From Limnohabitans sp. T6-20 (GTDB lineage Bacteria > Pseudomonadota > Gammaproteobacteria > Burkholderiales > Burkholderiaceae_C), in assembly GCF_003063505.1 (NCBI RefSeq), contig NZ_NERW01000002.1:310001-374000 (forward strand): DNA of 64,000 nucleotides. Reading direction: 5' to 3'. The notes under the pieces are model-generated. The model made no database searches. It was not told the DNA's origin and worked only from the letters and a program-made list of their open reading frames with translations. Each line of letters begins with the position of its first letter. Positions within the stretch are counted from its first letter, which is position 1. Shown piece by piece: positions 16,185-25,483 of the stretch. The translations under genes were made by a program, and so were the position numbers.

Positions 16185-17159
16185 TCAGCGTGGGCCGTGC
16201 AGCACGTTGATCAGTGCTTCGCCCCGGCTCAGGTGGCCGATGTTCTCGGCCAATGTTTCTTGACGGCGTCGCACGGTGCCGGCTGTCCAGCCTGACATGT
16301 GGGGCGTCATCAGCACGTTGTCCAGCGCTGCAAAGTTGTATTGCGAGGGCGCGCATTCGGCCTGTGTGGGTGTGGGGTACTGGTACCAGGTGTCGATCAC
16401 GGCACCGCCAATTTGACGCGCCACCAGCGCATCGTAGAGCGCCTTTTCATCGATCACCGCACCGCGTCCCACGTTCATCAGCACCGCATCGGGCCGCATC
16501 GCAGCGATCGCGTGTGCATCCACCAGGCCTTGCGTGTTGTCGGTCAGCGGCAAGCTCACCACCACGGCATCGGCCGAGCCCATGAAGTCGTGCAGGGCAT
16601 CGAGCGTCCAGCTTTGGTCCACGGCGGAGTGATCGATGGGGCTGCGGTTGGCCACATGCACCCGCATGCCCATGGCTTTGGCACGCAGTGCCACGGTCTG
16701 GGCAATGTGCCCAAAGCCCAACAGGCCAATCGTTTGCGAGCCCAGTTCGGTGCGCAAGGCGGTGGGGCGGCCAGCCCAGTAAGTCCAGCGTTGTTGGCGC
16801 AGGTCCTGGTCGGCGCGGGCCAACGGCACATGGCGCATGAGCAGTGCGGCGATCACGTATTCGGCAATGGCGTTTTCGTGGCCAAAGCAATTGGCCAGTG
16901 TGCATTGCGCGGGCAACAAGGCGGTGTTGACGGCGTCGGTGCCTGCAGCCGGCGCATGAAACAGCCGGGCTTTGCTCGGGGCAGGCATGCTGTCGTTCAG
17001 CTTGATGCCGATCACGACATCGGCCGTTTCGTAATGCGAGCGCTCGCCGGGCTGGTCAAGTGCATCGCTCAAGTCGAGGATCTGGTGTTCCGGCGCAACG
17101 AGGTCTTCAAAACCCTGGCGGAAATTGGCGGCGTTTTGGCCATGGAAAACGATTTTCAA
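16185..17159 (-). CDS. D-isomer 2-hydroxyacid dehydrogenase (phosphoglycerate dehydrogenase-like)
   Basis: A 324-residue NAD-dependent oxidoreductase. The Rossmann motif is IGLLGFGHIAQTVALRA; NVGRGAVIDEKAL carries the catalytic arginine and MTPHMSGW the histidine. The glutamate of the usual triad region is less obvious (IDTWYQYPTPT). GHENAIAEYVIA matches the family helix near the dimer contact. It is separate from the gluconate operon, on the opposite strand from lacI with REP elements between. Substrate unknown. It is only distantly similar to the hydroxyacid dehydrogenase at 13854-14813. Confidence 0.85.
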   Translation of the reverse strand: MKIVFHGQNAANFRQGFEDLVAPEHQILDLSDALDQPGERSHYETADVVIGIKLNDSMPAPSKARLFHAPAAGTDAVNTALLPAQCTLANCFGHENAIAEYVIAALLMRHVPLARADQDLRQQRWTYWAGRPTALRTELGSQTIGLLGFGHIAQTVALRAKAMGMRVHVANRSPIDHSAVDQSWTLDALHDFMGSADAVVVSLPLTDNTQGLVDAHAIAAMRPDAVLMNVGRGAVIDEKALYDALVARQIGGAVIDTWYQYPTPTQAECAPSQYNFAALDNVLMTPHMSGWTAGTVRRRQETLAENIGHLSRGEALINVLHGPR

Positions 17160-17279
17160 GGGTATGAGGTTCCTGTTGTCTCTGTTTTTTGCTTCGCATC
17201 AGCGTGGTCAATTGGGCTGCACTATGCCAGAAGGCGGCCATCGGCTTGTTGGCTGGGCGACAATCGGGCCTTCATTTTG

Positions 17280-17681
17280 ATGGACGAACGCCCCACCATG
17301 ACCCAGCTGAAAAAAGTCATTCTGTTCACCGACACCGATGGCCGTGCGCGTTTCCGGGACGAGTTTGTGCCCTTGACCGAAGGCACGCCCCAAAGCCAGC
17401 TGTCGGCTCTGATGGCGGCCACGGGGTGCCAGTTGCGCCAAAGCCCTGTGGGTTTTCGCAGCACGTTCCATTGCACGGGTCACCCGCAGTGGTTGTTTGT
17501 GCTGGGTGGGCAAATGGAGATCTTTTTGCAAGACGGCAGCTCGCGCATTTTTGGCCCAGGCGAGTTTTTCTATTCGGCCGACACCCTGCCCGAAGGGGCC
17601 ACGTTCGATGCCACGGTGCACGGTCACTGGAGCCGTCAGGTCGGCCCCGACCCGCTGGTGACCTTGTTCGTGCGCGATTGA
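17280..17681 (+). CDS. Cupin-domain protein
   Basis: A 133-residue (127 from the second ATG at 17298) single-domain cupin. The two motifs can be seen as FHCTGHPQWLFVLGGQMEIFL and FGPGEFFYSADTLPEGATFD, with His residues at CTGHPQW and VHGHW as possible metal ligands. Cupins like this bind metals and small acids or sugars. It is divergent from the hydroxyacid dehydrogenase at 16185-17159, with 120 bases between, and ends at a strong bidirectional terminator. Function is not predictable beyond the fold. Confidence 0.82.
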   Translation: MDERPTMTQLKKVILFTDTDGRARFRDEFVPLTEGTPQSQLSALMAATGCQLRQSPVGFRSTFHCTGHPQWLFVLGGQMEIFLQDGSSRIFGPGEFFYSADTLPEGATFDATVHGHWSRQVGPDPLVTLFVRD

Positions 17682-17698
17682 GGTTCACGCAGACAAAA

Positions 17699-17724
17699 AA
17701 AGAGCCCGCATTTGCGGGCTCTTT
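17699..17724. terminator. Bidirectional intrinsic terminator
   Basis: AAAGAGCCCGCA (17699-17710) pairs perfectly with TGCGGGCTCTTT (17713-17724). A-runs on the left and T-runs on the right allow function in both directions, serving the convergent cupin and rhlE-type genes. Confidence 0.88.
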
Positions 17725-17745
17725 CAATTCTTGGGCGAGTGTGGG

Positions 17746-19605
17746 TCAGCGACCGAAGCCACGGCCACCGCCGCCACCGCCAAAGCCGCGGTTGCCGCCG
17801 CCGCCATTGCCACCCCCGTTACCGCCGCCGTAACCACCACCGCCGCCGCCGCCACGGCGGCGGTTGCCGCTGGCCAGGCTGTCGATGCTTGTACGTGTTG
17901 GATCAGGTTGGCCGCTGGTGCGAACCGGGTTGCGGTTAGGCAAATCCAGGCGCGCAAACTGCGTGGTCTTCAAGGGGTCGATGTGGCGTGGCAACTCGTC
18001 GCCATCCTGGCGACGGCGGTCTTGACCGCCCTGGCCGCCTTGACCACCTCGCGCAGGACCGCGGCCCTCAGGACGTGGACCACGCGGTGCGGGACGGCCT
18101 TGGCCATCGCCACGGTTGTCAAAACGCGGGTCGCCACGTTGCTCTTGGCCGCGACCACCTTCGCGACCGCCTTCACGGCGGCCATCGCCCTGACCTTCAA
18201 AGCGCGGCGCGCCTTGTGGGCCATTGCGGCGTGATGGAGGAGGACCGTTGCGCGATGGACGGGCAGGGCCCTGACCTTCGCCACGGGCTTGACGGGGACC
18301 GCCACCACCGCCAACCGCGACCTTATTGTCACGGATGCGTTGCATCATGTCCTGGCGAGCAGCCTTGGCCGCAGCAGCCATCACATCGCGGCTTGGGGGC
18401 TTGCCTGCACCACCCCACAGGGTCTGGCGACCCATGGCGATGGGCTCGGCCACTTCGCCCGCGTCGGGGCCAAAGCCTTCGAGCAACTGCACTGGAATCT
18501 CTTGCTTGGTGAAGCGCTCGATGTCCATCATGAAGCCTTCTTCGTCCAGACACACCAAGCTCACGGCCTCGCCGCTGGCACCGGCGCGGCCGGTGCGGCC
18601 AATGCGGTGCACGTAGTCTTCGGACACGTTCGGGATTTCAAAGTTCACGACGTGTGGCAAGTCTTCGATGTCAATGCCGCGCGCGGCAATGTCGGTGGCC
18701 ACCAAGGCGCGGATGTCGCCGCTCTTGAAACCGGCCAGCGCTTGTGTTCGGGCGGTTTGGCTCTTGTTGCCGTGCAGGGCCATGGCCTTCACGCCGTTTT
18801 TGGTCAGGAAGTCGGCCACATTGTTGGCACCGAACTTGGTGCGGGTGAACACCAGCACTTGGCTCCAGTCGTGCTTCTGGATGATGTGCAGCAGCACGTC
18901 TTTTTTCTTGTTGCGGCCCACGGGGTGGATCACTTGCGTGATGCGCTGCACCGTGGTGTTGCTGGGTGTGACCTGGATGCTCTGAGGATTTTTGAGCAGG
19001 TTGCCGGCCAGTTCGCGGATCTCGTCACTGAAGGTGGCCGAGAACAGCAAGCTCTGCTTTTCTTTGGGCACCAAGGCCAGCACTTTTTTCACGTCGTGGA
19101 TGAAGCCCATGTCGAGCATGCGGTCGGCTTCATCGAGCACCAAAATCTCGATGCTGGACAAGTCCAGGAAACCCTGGCCTTGCAGGTCGAGCAAACGGCC
19201 GGGTGTGGCCACCAGAATGTCCACGCCTTTTTTGATCTTGCTGATTTGCGGGTTCATGCCCACGCCACCAAAGATCACGGTGGAGTCGAGCTTGAGGTAT
19301 TTGCCGTAGTCGCGCACCGACTCTTCGACCTGAGCAGCCAATTCGCGGGTGGGGGTCAGCACCAAAGCGCGGATGGCTTTGCCGCCAAAACGGTTTTGAC
19401 CCGCTTCGCTCAGGCTCAGCTTGTGCAGCAAAGGCAAGGTGAAGGCGGCGGTTTTGCCGGTGCCGGTTTGGGCGCCTGCCAGCAAGTCTTGCCCAGCCAG
19501 AACGGCGGGGATGGCTTGCGCCTGAATGGGCGTGGGGTTCTCGTAGCCGAGTTCACGCACGGCTTGCATGATGGCCGGAGCCAGGTTCAATTCTTCAAAG
19601 TTCAT
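17746..19605 (-). CDS. rhlE: DEAD-box RNA helicase, RhlE type
   Basis: A 619-residue helicase. It has the Q-motif ([19 protein letters not shown]), Walker [27 protein letters not shown] box [16 protein letters not shown] in [23 protein letters not shown] and [10 protein letters not shown]. After residue 400 the chain becomes a low-complexity Arg/Gly/Gln tail ending in glycine runs, typical of RNA-binding extensions. It unwinds RNA, probably in ribosome assembly or RNA turnover. Start MNFEELN at 19605; the 13-residue upstream extension is not needed. The DNA encoding the tail is a GGN-repeat tract. Confidence 0.94.
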   Translation of the reverse strand: MNFEELNLAPAIMQAVRELGYENPTPIQAQAIPAVLAGQDLLAGAQTGTGKTAAFTLPLLHKLSLSEAGQNRFGGKAIRALVLTPTRELAAQVEESVRDYGKYLKLDSTVIFGGVGMNPQISKIKKGVDILVATPGRLLDLQGQGFLDLSSIEILVLDEADRMLDMGFIHDVKKVLALVPKEKQSLLFSATFSDEIRELAGNLLKNPQSIQVTPSNTTVQRITQVIHPVGRNKKKDVLLHIIQKHDWSQVLVFTRTKFGANNVADFLTKNGVKAMALHGNKSQTARTQALAGFKSGDIRALVATDIAARGIDIEDLPHVVNFEIPNVSEDYVHRIGRTGRAGASGEAVSLVCLDEEGFMMDIERFTKQEIPVQLLEGFGPDAGEVAEPIAMGRQTLWGGAGKPPSRDVMAAAAKAARQDMMQRIRDNKVAVGGGGGPRQARGEGQGPARPSRNGPPPSRRNGPQGAPRFEGQGDGRREGGREGGRGQEQRGDPRFDNRGDGQGRPAPRGPRPEGRGPARGGQGGQGGQDRRRQDGDELPRHIDPLKTTQFARLDLPNRNPVRTSGQPDPTRTSIDSLASGNRRRGGGGGGGYGGGNGGGNGGGGNRGFGGGGGGRGFGR

Positions 19606-19913
19606 TTTTACAGAGCGCCATGTCCGGCGCGGGTATCGGCTCATTCAACTGCTGTTGGCAGTTACCAGTGTTGGCCGATAGGTCTTAAGGTGGGCATGGA
19701 AACCGCAGGCGCTTGTTTTGAGCGTTGCCTGGGTCAGGCCCCAGCAGAAGTGCTGATGTTGCGACAACTGGAGGTCACAACGAAGTGCATTGTCGCACAA
19801 AGCAGGAAAAGCCCCCGGATGTCCCCCACAGGTCAGGGCATGGGTTCAAACCCCAATGCCATTCAACACACGCCACACCTAGACTGCACGGCATCCACAA
19901 ACCGCTCACGCGC
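19606..19913. other. Intergenic region, divergent promoters expected
   Basis: This 308-base gap separates rhlE (leftward) and the Tct receptor (rightward). I see no ORF, repeat or terminator. GGGTTCAAACCCC near 19852 resembles a tRNA T-arm, but no cloverleaf can be built around it. Confidence 0.5.
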
Positions 19914-20918
19914 ATGACCATGAAGCCTTTTTCTGACCGCCGTTCCTTTTTGCAAACAGCCGCTTTGGCCGCCACCGGCGTGGCCACCAGTGGCCCGCTG
20001 GTCAGTGCCTGGGCGCAAACCAAGTGGCCCGCCAAACCGATCCGGATCATTGTGGCTTTTCCACCTGGTGGCCTGACCGATGCATTGGCCCGCAGCTATG
20101 GCGACCACTTGGCCGCCAAGCTGGGCGTGCCCGTGGTCATCGACAACAAGCCAGGTGCAGGCGCCATCATCGGCATTGACGCGGCGGCCAAATCGCCCGC
20201 CGATGGCTACACCCTGGTCATGAGCACCTCGGGCACCTTCTGGCAAAACCGCATCTTGTATTCCAAGCTGCCCTACAACCTCGACAAAGACCTGACCCCT
20301 GTCACAGTGTTCCCTTCAGGGCCGCTGGTTGTAGGCATCAACGACAAAATTCCCGCTAACAACATGGCCGAATTTGTGGCTTGGGCCAAGAAAAACCCGG
20401 TGTCCATGGGCACTTACGCACCGGGTTCGTACCCGCACATGGTGGCCGACCAGACCAACCGTGTGCACGGCACCAAGATTCAGTCAGTGCATTACCGGGG
20501 CGAAGCCCCCATGTGGCTCGACGTGGCTTCTGGCCAATCGCAAATTGCTGTGGGCAGCTACCTGGCCTTCAATGCCGTGGCCAGCCGTGGCGTGCGCCCG
20601 ATTGGGGTGACCGGCAGCTACCGCTCCCCCAAACTGCCCAACGTGCCTACCCTCATGGAGCAAGGTGATACCGCCAAGTTGGTGACCTTGGAAGGTGGCT
20701 TGCCCCTGGTGGCCCCGGCTGGCACACCCGAAGCCGTGCTGAAACTCCTGGCCGATGAAGCCGTGGCCTGGTCCAACACCGACAAAGCGGCCAAATTGCG
20801 CGAGACCTTCGCCATCCCCAACAAACCCAAAAACCTGGCCGGTACCCGCAAAGACTGGGAAGGCGAAGTGCCCGTGTGGATCAAGTTGGCGGTGGACTTG
20901 GGCATCAAGCTCGACTGA
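19914..20918 (+). CDS. Tripartite tricarboxylate transporter receptor (TctC/Bug family)
   Basis: A 334-residue periplasmic binding protein of the Bug family, greatly expanded in Comamonadaceae and relatives. It starts MTMKPFSDRRSFLQTAALA, a Tat-like twin-arginine signal, with cleavage expected near SAWA-QT. The mature N-terminus (KPIRIIVAFPPGGLTDALAR) and GKPGA-type loop (VIDNKPGAGAIIGIDAAAKS) are diagnostic. No TctA/TctB membrane genes lie nearby, so it is an orphan receptor that probably shares a permease encoded elsewhere or acts as a sensor. Ligand unknown. ATG 19914 and ATG 19920 are both possible starts. Confidence 0.92.
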   Translation: MTMKPFSDRRSFLQTAALAATGVATSGPLVSAWAQTKWPAKPIRIIVAFPPGGLTDALARSYGDHLAAKLGVPVVIDNKPGAGAIIGIDAAAKSPADGYTLVMSTSGTFWQNRILYSKLPYNLDKDLTPVTVFPSGPLVVGINDKIPANNMAEFVAWAKKNPVSMGTYAPGSYPHMVADQTNRVHGTKIQSVHYRGEAPMWLDVASGQSQIAVGSYLAFNAVASRGVRPIGVTGSYRSPKLPNVPTLMEQGDTAKLVTLEGGLPLVAPAGTPEAVLKLLADEAVAWSNTDKAAKLRETFAIPNKPKNLAGTRKDWEGEVPVWIKLAVDLGIKLD

Positions 20919-20997
20919 AACCTGCGCTTTGGCATCTGCCTCATTCTTGTTTGATCCTGGGTCTGCGGACCCTGAAGTCGCGGTTTAATCTCGGCTT

Positions 20998-22065
20998 ATG
21001 AGCAAAACAGACCAGATGAGTTTTTTCGGCTTCGAGCCCGAAGCGGCCGAAAAACCGGCCAAACCCGCCAAAGCTTCAAAGCTTGCCAGCCCTCCAGCCA
21101 CGGCGGTGATGCCTGCCGAGGCCGTTGCGGTGGGGCCTGTGGCTGCGCCCTTGGTGGCGCAGGCCAGCGACCCCGAGGCCATGGCCCTAGTGCTGGCGCA
21201 ACACCCCGACTTTCGCGTGCTGCGCCGTTTGCAGCCGGTCACCGACTATGGTGGGCTACAGGGCCAGGCTACGCAGTGCGTGATCGTGCTGGACACCGAA
21301 ACCACCGGACTGGACAGCAAGAGCGAAAAAGTCATTGAGTTGGCCATGTTGTCGGTGCTGGTGGACAGCGCGACCGGCTTGCCGGTGGGGCCCGTCACGA
21401 TTTACGAGTCGTTTGAAGACCCGGGCCGACCAATTCCGCCCCAGATCACCGAGATCACCGGCATTGACGACAGCATGGTGCAGGGCCAACGCATCGACGA
21501 CGCGGCCGTGAACGCCTTGGTGCAAGAGGCCGATTTGGTCGTGGCGCACAACGCCGGGTTTGACCGGCCGTTTGTCGAGGCGCGTTGGCCTGTGTTTGCG
21601 GGCAAGGCTTGGGGCTGTTCGTTTCAGGGCATTGACTGGAAGAAAGAGGGCAGCGGCTCGGCCAAGCTGGAGTTTTTGGCGTCGGAGCGCGGCTGGTTTT
21701 ACGACGCCCACCGGGCGCAGGTGGACTGCCATGCGCTCTTGCAGGTGCTGGCTTCGCCGCTGGCCGATGGGCAAAGCGGGCTGGTACGGCTGCTGACCGG
21801 GGCAGATCAGACGCGCTACAAGCTGCGCGCCACAGGGGCACCGTTTGAAGCCAAAGACAAGCTCAAGGCACGCGGCTACCGTTGGGACGGCGAAGGCCGG
21901 GTTTGGTGGTGCAGTTTGGGCTCTGACGCTTTGCTGGACGCCGAGTGCGCCTGGCTGCGTGCAGAGGTCTATGGCCAGCGCAGCGCCCGGGTGCAATTGG
22001 AGGCGATGGACAGCCGGGTGCAGTTTTCCAGCCGTTCGGGCGCTTTGAGCGAGCGTTCAGTTTGA
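20998..22065 (+). CDS. DEDDh 3'-5' exonuclease domain protein (DnaQ-like)
   Basis: A 355-residue protein. The low-complexity Ala/Pro N-terminus (residues 10-60) leads into an exonuclease fold: VIVLDTETTGLDSKSEK (metal-binding Asp/Glu near residue 97), ITGIDDSMV, VVAHNAGFDRPFVE and the final YDAHRAQVDCHALLQ with the His/Asp pair. It therefore resembles the Pol III epsilon proofreading domain but is longer, with a C-terminal region (TGAPFEAKDKLKARGYRWD) typical of stand-alone bacterial exonucleases. Role is probably DNA or RNA trimming or repair. There is no linked polymerase gene. Confidence 0.86.
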   Translation: MSKTDQMSFFGFEPEAAEKPAKPAKASKLASPPATAVMPAEAVAVGPVAAPLVAQASDPEAMALVLAQHPDFRVLRRLQPVTDYGGLQGQATQCVIVLDTETTGLDSKSEKVIELAMLSVLVDSATGLPVGPVTIYESFEDPGRPIPPQITEITGIDDSMVQGQRIDDAAVNALVQEADLVVAHNAGFDRPFVEARWPVFAGKAWGCSFQGIDWKKEGSGSAKLEFLASERGWFYDAHRAQVDCHALLQVLASPLADGQSGLVRLLTGADQTRYKLRATGAPFEAKDKLKARGYRWDGEGRVWWCSLGSDALLDAECAWLRAEVYGQRSARVQLEAMDSRVQFSSRSGALSERSV

Positions 22066-22068
22066 TTT

Positions 22069-22088
22069 TTGTCGGCCCGGTCCGACAA
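22069..22088. repeat. Short inverted repeat upstream of ettA
   Basis: TTGTCGG (22069-22075) and CCGACAA (22082-22088) flank six bases just after the exonuclease stop. GATAAT follows at 22094, so this could be part of an ettA promoter or a weak terminator. Confidence 0.4.
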
Positions 22089-22202
22089 GCTGGGATAATG
22101 CCGGGTTGCGCACGCCGCGCCTGATTCCATCAGCAGGCTTGCGGCGCAGAGCGGGCACCCTTGGGGTGCAAGGTCTCTGCCTACTTTTATTCAGGGTGAT
22201 AC

Positions 22203-23864
22203 ATGGCTCAATACGTATTTTCGATGAACCGGGTCGGCAAGATCGTGCCGCCCAAACGTCAGATTCTCAAAGACATTTCCTTGTCTTTCTTCCCCGGTGC
22301 CAAGATCGGCGTGCTGGGCACCAACGGCTCGGGCAAGTCCACTTTGCTCAAGATCATGGCCGGCATCGACAAAGAGATCGAAGGCGAAGCCATCCCCATG
22401 GCGGGCCTGAAGATCGGCTACCTGCCACAAGAGCCGCAGCTCGACCCCACCGAAACCGTGCGTCAGTCGGTTGAAAACGGCATGGGCGAGATCAAAGCCG
22501 CGCAAACCCGCTTGGAAGAGGTGTATGCCGCCTATGCCGAAGAAGACGCCGACTTTGACGCGCTGGCTGCTGAGCAGGCCCAACTCGAAGCGATCATTGC
22601 CACTGCAGGCGATGCTTCTGACCACCAACTCGAAATCGCGGCCGACGCGCTGCGCCTGCCCCCATGGGACGCCGTGATCGGCAACCTGTCGGGCGGTGAA
22701 AAGCGCCGTGTGGCGCTGTGCCGCTTGCTGCTGTCGCGCCCGGACATGCTGCTGCTCGACGAACCGACCAACCACTTGGACGCCGAATCGGTGGACTGGC
22801 TGGAGCAGTTCCTGTCGCGTTTCTCGGGCACCGTGGTGGCCATCACCCACGATCGCTACTTCTTGGACAACGCTGCCGAGTGGATTTTGGAACTCGACCG
22901 TGGCCACGGTATCCCTTACAAGGGCAACTACTCCACCTGGTTGGAGCAAAAAGAAGCCCGTCTGGAGCAGGAGCAGCGCACAGAAGACGCCCGCACCAAG
23001 GCCATGAAGAAGGAACTGGAGTGGGCCCGAGCCAACCCTAAGGGCCGTCAGGCCAAGAGCAAGGCCCGTCTGGCCCGCTTCGAAGAGCTGAGCGACTATG
23101 AATACCAGCAGCGCAACGAAACCCAGGAAATTTTCATTCCTGTGGCGGAGCGTTTGGGCAATGAGGTGTTCGAGTTCAAAAACGTCAGCAAGTCCTTTGG
23201 CGACCGTTTGCTGATCGACAACCTGAGCTTCAAGGTGCCTGCGGGTGCCATCGTGGGCATCATCGGCCCCAACGGCGCGGGTAAATCGACCCTGTTCAAG
23301 CTGATCGCTGGCAAAGAACAACCCGACAGCGGTGAAGTCACCATCGGCCAGACCGTGCGCATGGCTTTTGTGGACCAAAACCGTGACGACCTGGACAACA
23401 ACAAAACTGTTTGGGAAGACGTCTCGGGCGGCCTGGACATCATCAACGTGGGCAAGTTCCAGATGGCCAGCCGCGCGTATTGCGGGCGCTTCAACTTCAA
23501 CGGTGGCGACCAGCAAAAGAAAGTCGGCATGCTGTCGGGCGGTGAGCGCGGTCGCTTGCACTTGGCCAAAACCCTGATCGAAGGCGGCAACGTCTTGCTG
23601 CTGGACGAGCCATCCAACGACTTGGACGTGGAAACCTTGCGCGCTTTGGAAGACGCGTTGCTGGAGTTCGCAGGCTCGATCATGGTCATCAGCCACGATC
23701 GCTGGTTCCTGGACCGCATTGCCACCCACATCCTGGCCGCCGAAGGCGACAGCCAGTGGGTGTTCTTTGACGGCAACTACCAGGAATACGAAGCCGACAA
23801 GAAACGCCGTCTGGGTGAAGAGGGTGCCAAGCCCAAGCGCGTGCGCTTCAAGGCTTTGAAGTAA
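22203..23864 (+). CDS. ettA: Energy-dependent translational throttle protein EttA (ABC-F ATPase)
   Basis: A 553-residue ABC-F protein with two ATPase domains. Walker A motifs are GTNGSGKST and GPNGAGKST; signatures are LSGGEKRRVAL and LSGGERGRLHL; Walker B/catalytic Glu regions are LLLDEPTNHLD and LLLDEPSNDLD. Between them is the linker rich in Arg/Lys (KKELEWARANPKGRQAKSKARLARFEEL), which contacts the ribosome. The opening MAQYVFSMNRVGKIVPPKRQ is distinctive for EttA. EttA binds the ribosomal E site and gates the first peptide bond according to the ATP/ADP ratio. Length matches the family. A GC-rich hairpin follows the stop. Confidence 0.96.
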   Translation: MAQYVFSMNRVGKIVPPKRQILKDISLSFFPGAKIGVLGTNGSGKSTLLKIMAGIDKEIEGEAIPMAGLKIGYLPQEPQLDPTETVRQSVENGMGEIKAAQTRLEEVYAAYAEEDADFDALAAEQAQLEAIIATAGDASDHQLEIAADALRLPPWDAVIGNLSGGEKRRVALCRLLLSRPDMLLLDEPTNHLDAESVDWLEQFLSRFSGTVVAITHDRYFLDNAAEWILELDRGHGIPYKGNYSTWLEQKEARLEQEQRTEDARTKAMKKELEWARANPKGRQAKSKARLARFEELSDYEYQQRNETQEIFIPVAERLGNEVFEFKNVSKSFGDRLLIDNLSFKVPAGAIVGIIGPNGAGKSTLFKLIAGKEQPDSGEVTIGQTVRMAFVDQNRDDLDNNKTVWEDVSGGLDIINVGKFQMASRAYCGRFNFNGGDQQKKVGMLSGGERGRLHLAKTLIEGGNVLLLDEPSNDLDVETLRALEDALLEFAGSIMVISHDRWFLDRIATHILAAEGDSQWVFFDGNYQEYEADKKRRLGEEGAKPKRVRFKALK

Positions 23865-23886
23865 TCAGCTGCTTTGCACCCAGCAA

Positions 23887-23904
23887 CGGGCCCTTCGGGG
23901 CCCG
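23887..23904 (+). terminator. GC-rich hairpin after ettA
   Basis: CGGGCCC pairs with GGGCCCG around a TTCG tetraloop 22 bases after the ettA stop. The following bases (CTGTCATTT) give only a weak U-tract. Confidence 0.6.
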
Positions 23905-23945
23905 CTGTCATTTGGGGGCTGCAGGTCGGCCGCTCCCGCCCCCAC

Positions 23946-24087
23946 ATTCGGCCGCAGGGTGGTCCTAAGCGAAATACAGGGCGTGTCTTGTGGGAGCGAG
24001 CCCCTGCTCGCGAATGCTGGCGCACCACGCTGCCTGCACAGTCGCAAAGCCTGAACCACCATTCGGCCGCAGGGGCAGCCTCCCACA
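23946..24087. repeat. REP-like palindrome cluster (three copies)
   Basis: A partial copy on the opposite strand (23946-23966) is followed by TGTGGGAGCGAGCCCCTGCT (23989-24008, full copy to about 24015) and an inverted variant ATTCGGCCGCAGGGGCAGCC (24061-24080, ending CTCCCACA at 24087). The last two point at each other, a BIME-like arrangement. Confidence 0.8.
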
Positions 24088-24133
24088 GAAAACAATCGCA
24101 GCCGCTGTGAAAACCATGACCGTTGATTGTTGG

Positions 24134-24412
24134 TTACAGGCTGGTCAGCTTGGCGCGTGCCTTGTCGGCCCACAGTTGCAGGTTGTCGAACAGGCCTTGC
24201 TGGCTGAACGAGCAACTTTCACCGCTGAACAGGGCGCTGGACTCGATGCGGTCAAGCAAGTCGCCCAGCACGACGCCAAATTTTTCGGGCAAAGGCAGGT
24301 TGGCCGCACCGGTGCGCCACAGCTGGATCATCTCGTTTTGCGGCAAACCGCCCTGCGCGCAGGCGGTCAGTGCATCTGTCATGCGGGTCAGGGTGTCAAG
24401 GTCGGTGCGCAT
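24134..24412 (-). CDS. Conserved hypothetical small protein
   Basis: A 92-residue protein starting MRTDLDTLTRMTDALTAC. It looks fully helical and soluble (QGGLPQNEMIQLWRTGAANLPLPEKFGVVLGDLLDRIESSALFSGESC). I do not recognise a named family. AGGAGA lies about 11 bases upstream of ATG 24412, which decides this start against longer in-frame starts up to 24562 that would overlap rsuA on the other strand. It is divergent from rsuA by 85 bases. No function is proposed. Confidence 0.65.
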   Translation of the reverse strand: MRTDLDTLTRMTDALTACAQGGLPQNEMIQLWRTGAANLPLPEKFGVVLGDLLDRIESSALFSGESCSFSQQGLFDNLQLWADKARAKLTSL

Positions 24413-24497
24413 GGGCCGTGTGTCTCCTGAAGGGCCCGGCGCCTTGGCGGCCAGCGGGCGAGTGGGTGGCTTGGTTTCGAGGCGACAATCATGCCCC

Positions 24498-25241
24498 ATG
24501 AAAGCCAAATCTCTCAAACCCATGCGCCTGGAAGACATCTTGTTCAGCCAGGGCTTTGGCACCCGCCGTGTGTGTGCCGGACTGGTCCAGCAAGGCTACG
24601 TGCAAGTCAAGGGCGAAACCATCACCGATTCGGGTGAATTCTTTGAACTCGAAGGCCTGCATTTCAGCGTGCAGGGCACCAACTGGCCGTTCAAGGAGCA
24701 CGCCTATGTGCTGCTGAACAAGCCCGCAGGCACCGAGTGTTCACAAAAACCCTCCACCTGGCCGAGCATTTACACGCTGCTGCCCGCACCTTTGCGCCAG
24801 CGCCCGCAAAAAGCGGCGGTGCAGGGCGTGCAGGCCGTGGGCCGACTCGATCAGGACACCACGGGTTTGCTGCTGTTGACCGACGACGGCAAGTTCATCC
24901 ACCGCATGAGCTCACCCAAGCACCACGTGCCCAAGGTGTACGAAGTGACCACCAAGCACCCGATCACGCCCGAGATGGTCGACAAGTTGCTGACGGGTGT
25001 GGTGCTCGACGACGACCCCAAGCCCGTCAAGGCCGCCGCCTGCGAGGCCGTGGGTGAGTTGCACCTGAAGCTGACGCTGACGGAGGGCAAATACCACCAG
25101 GTCAAACGCATGCTGGCGGCGGTGGGCAACCGGGTTGAAGGTCTGCACCGCTCACAAATCGGTGGCCTCGTCTTGAATGATCTGGCCCCCGGGCAATGGC
25201 GTTGGTTGACCGAAGAAGACCTGGCCTTGCTCAAGCCCTGA
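24498..25241 (+). CDS. rsuA: 16S rRNA pseudouridine synthase, RsuA family
   Basis: A 247-residue RsuA-like enzyme. An S4-like RNA-binding segment (MRLEDILFSQGFGTRRVCAG) is followed by the catalytic domain with the active-site aspartate in [17 protein letters not shown] and the family block HHVPKVYEVTTKHP, then EGKYHQVKRMLAAVGNRVEGLHR. RsuA makes pseudouridine 516 in 16S rRNA. The full-length domain order favours RsuA over RluE/RluF, which appear separately here (rluE at 37731). It is followed by REP-like elements. Confidence 0.88.
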   Translation: MKAKSLKPMRLEDILFSQGFGTRRVCAGLVQQGYVQVKGETITDSGEFFELEGLHFSVQGTNWPFKEHAYVLLNKPAGTECSQKPSTWPSIYTLLPAPLRQRPQKAAVQGVQAVGRLDQDTTGLLLLTDDGKFIHRMSSPKHHVPKVYEVTTKHPITPEMVDKLLTGVVLDDDPKPVKAAACEAVGELHLKLTLTEGKYHQVKRMLAAVGNRVEGLHRSQIGGLVLNDLAPGQWRWLTEEDLALLKP

Positions 25242-25261
25242 CGTTGGGCACCCCTGGCGCC

Positions 25262-25450
25262 AACGGGAGCGAGCCCCCGCTCGCGAATGGATGCTCTGCC
25301 AGCGCACGCATTCGGCCGCAGGGGCGACCTCCCACAAGAGAGCTTTCCATGCGGGCGACCGCCTACGGAGGCAAGCCTCCACAAGGGCTGCCTTTTGCAG
25401 GGATTGAACTGCACACGCATTTTGTGGGAGCGAGCCCCCGCTCGCGAATG
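25262..25450. repeat. REP-like palindrome cluster (at least three copies)
   Basis: Copies at 25265-25288 (GGGAGCGAGCCCCCGCTCGC core), an inverted variant at 25310-25336 (ATTCGGCCGCAGGGGCGACC then TCCCACA) and a full copy at 25421-25450. A degenerate stretch at 25352-25385 may be a fourth. The unit matches those at 16046, 23946 and 35371. Confidence 0.82.
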
Positions 25451-25483
25451 CTGGCGCGCCACAGCCTGTGGCGAATGACGCCA

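Noticed and set aside
17746..17880. GGN-repeat tract as an independent repeat element
   Set aside because: It encodes the glycine-rich RNA-binding tail of the helicase in frame and needs no other explanation.
19845..19875. tRNA-like T-arm GGGTTCAAACCCC
   Set aside because: Four of five stem pairs form but there is no matching acceptor, D or anticodon arm upstream; judged chance.
18289..19917. Plus-strand open frame (542 codons) opposite the RhlE-type helicase
   Set aside because: Antisense shadow of the DEAD-box gene; no recognisable motif and no ribosome site.
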